The position numbers and the translations under genes were made by a program. A model generated the notes under the pieces. It was not told the DNA's origin. It was given only the letters and a program-made list of their open reading frames with translations, and did no database searches. Below, piece after piece: positions 6,766-7,623 of a stretch of 7,623 bases of DNA (positions are counted from its first letter, which is position 1; each line of letters starts with the position of its first letter). Origin of the DNA: Clostridiales bacterium (GTDB taxonomy: Bacteria > Bacillota > Clostridia > Christensenellales > Christensenellaceae); NCBI GenBank assembly GCA_019420265.1, contig JAHZHM010000118.1:7086-14708 (forward strand), in the 5' to 3' direction.

Positions 6766-7623
6766 TTACGCATCCAAGAGCTGGAGATCCTTCAGGATCG
6801 CACGGGTCTCTTCGTTGCTCTCCATGGTTTCCTTGTCAACGATAGCGGAACCGCTGTCGATGAATTCCGGAACTTCCTCGCCGCAGGCAGCCTTATAAGC
6901 CGTCATCGTGCCGGTGTAGCCCATGTTGAACGGGTTCTGCGTAACAACAGCAGCAACTGTGCCATCTTTGATGTACTCGATGGAGACAGGCGTGATGTCG
7001 ATAGCGACGATCTTAACTTCGCCTACTCTGCCAGCTTCCTGAACAGCGGAGAGAACCGGAGCCAGGTTGCCTTCGCAGCCAGTGATGAAGCCGCCGAAGT
7101 CTTTCTGAGCCGTCAGCGTATCGCGGGCGAACGTCAGGTCAGCATCGGTTACGCTGTAGGTGAAGAACAGCTGATAGAGTTCCATATCCGGATAGTTCTC
7201 CTGGATATAGTCTCTAGCACCCCAGGAGCGCTGGCCGTTGGTGATAACGCCATCGTTCCAGTTAACAACTGCCCAAGTGCCTTTGCCGCCCATGGCTTTG
7301 CCAAGAGCTTCGCCAGCCAGCAGGCCGAGTTTGTAGTTATCCGAAGAAACCAGGCAGACCGGCCACTCGGAATCAGCGGAGCAGTCGAACAGAACAACAG
7401 GAATGTTCTTCTCTTCGCAGATGCCCATTGCGCCGCCAACAGCAGCGGAGTCAGCAGGAGCAACAGCCAGAGCATCGACGTCTCTAGCAACAGCAGCCTC
7501 GATCATCTCGATCTGAGCCTGCAGGTTGGTGGAGTCGTCCGGACCGTTGAAGGTGCACTTGACGCCTTTCTCAGCCAGCTCGTCGATTGCCTTGTCAACG
7601 CCTCTCATAACGTCGGACCAGAA
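6766..7623 (-). CDS. Sugar-type ABC transporter substrate-binding protein (5' end outside window)
   Basis: The frame is open to the right edge, giving the C-terminal 285 residues. The signal peptide and roughly the first strand are missing; the visible part begins FWSDVMRGVDKAIDELAEKG. This is a type 1 periplasmic-binding (Peripla_BP_4) fold: NGPDDSTNLQAQIEMIEAAV (26-45) and DVDALAVAPADSAAV (48-62) are the typical N-lobe signature, then IPVVLFDCSADS, GEALGKAMGGKGTWAVV, GFITGCEGNLAPVLSAVQEAG, and the C-terminal IDITPVSIEYIKDGTVAAVV and TQNPFNMGYTGTMTAYKA. Such proteins deliver ribose-, galactose- or other sugar-like ligands to an ABC importer; the ligand cannot be named. An ATG at 7606-7608 exists but is internal to the fold and not the true start. 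Codon choice is unlike the liv genes, with many GCT, GTT and AAC codons, as in highly expressed genes. Partner permease and ATPase genes are not in view. A strong terminator follows. Confidence 0.9.
   Translation of the reverse strand, partial: FWSDVMRGVDKAIDELAEKGVKCTFNGPDDSTNLQAQIEMIEAAVARDVDALAVAPADSAAVGGAMGICEEKNIPVVLFDCSADSEWPVCLVSSDNYKLGLLAGEALGKAMGGKGTWAVVNWNDGVITNGQRSWGARDYIQENYPDMELYQLFFTYSVTDADLTFARDTLTAQKDFGGFITGCEGNLAPVLSAVQEAGRVGEVKIVAIDITPVSIEYIKDGTVAAVVTQNPFNMGYTGTMTAYKAACGEEVPEFIDSGSAIVDKETMESNEETRAILKDLQLLDA

Overview
The window looks like chromosomal DNA of a moderately GC-rich Clostridia-type Firmicute. By eye, strong purine-rich ribosome binding sites (AGGAGG-like), sigma-A-type promoters, a lipoprotein-anchored binding protein and a cytidylate-kinase-like protein all fit a Gram-positive anaerobe. 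I cannot place it more precisely from sequence alone.

Positions 1-5009, minus strand: a complete branched-chain amino acid (Liv/HAAT-type) ABC importer operon in transcription order livK (lipoprotein binding protein), livH and livM (permeases), livG and livF (ATPases). It is followed 17 nt later by a sixth, truncated gene for a cytidylate-kinase-like P-loop protein that leaves the window on the left. The last five genes are packed with gaps of 0-17 nt. Only livK and livH are clearly separated (98 nt), and that gap holds a 12-bp perfect hairpin that probably lets the binding protein be made in excess of the membrane complex. livH starts at TTG. A near-consensus promoter (TTGACA, 18 bp, TATAGT) sits about 80 nt upstream of livK.

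Positions 5010-5286: a divergent regulatory region holding the livK promoter, a promoter for the rightward genes (TTTTCA, 17 bp, TATAAT), tandem TTTTGCAG repeats with an inverted partner, and an inverted repeat whose loop contains the rightward -35 box.

Positions 5287-6566, plus strand: a two-gene operon encoding a metallo-beta-lactamase-fold hydrolase with a full set of metal ligands and a GNAT acetyltransferase, ended by a strong hairpin/T-run terminator.

Positions 6567-6765: a short gap between convergent genes, with an unexplained long inverted repeat of about 86 nt and then the terminator of the next minus-strand gene.

Positions 6766-7623, minus strand: the C-terminal 285 residues of a type 1 periplasmic (sugar-type) ABC binding protein. 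Its codon use differs visibly from its neighbours and suggests high expression.

Nothing here is clearly a new biological system. The transporter is standard. The most interesting unexplained items are the intergenic palindrome at 6612-6697, the repeat-rich divergent promoter region, and the kinase-like gene attached to the liv operon.
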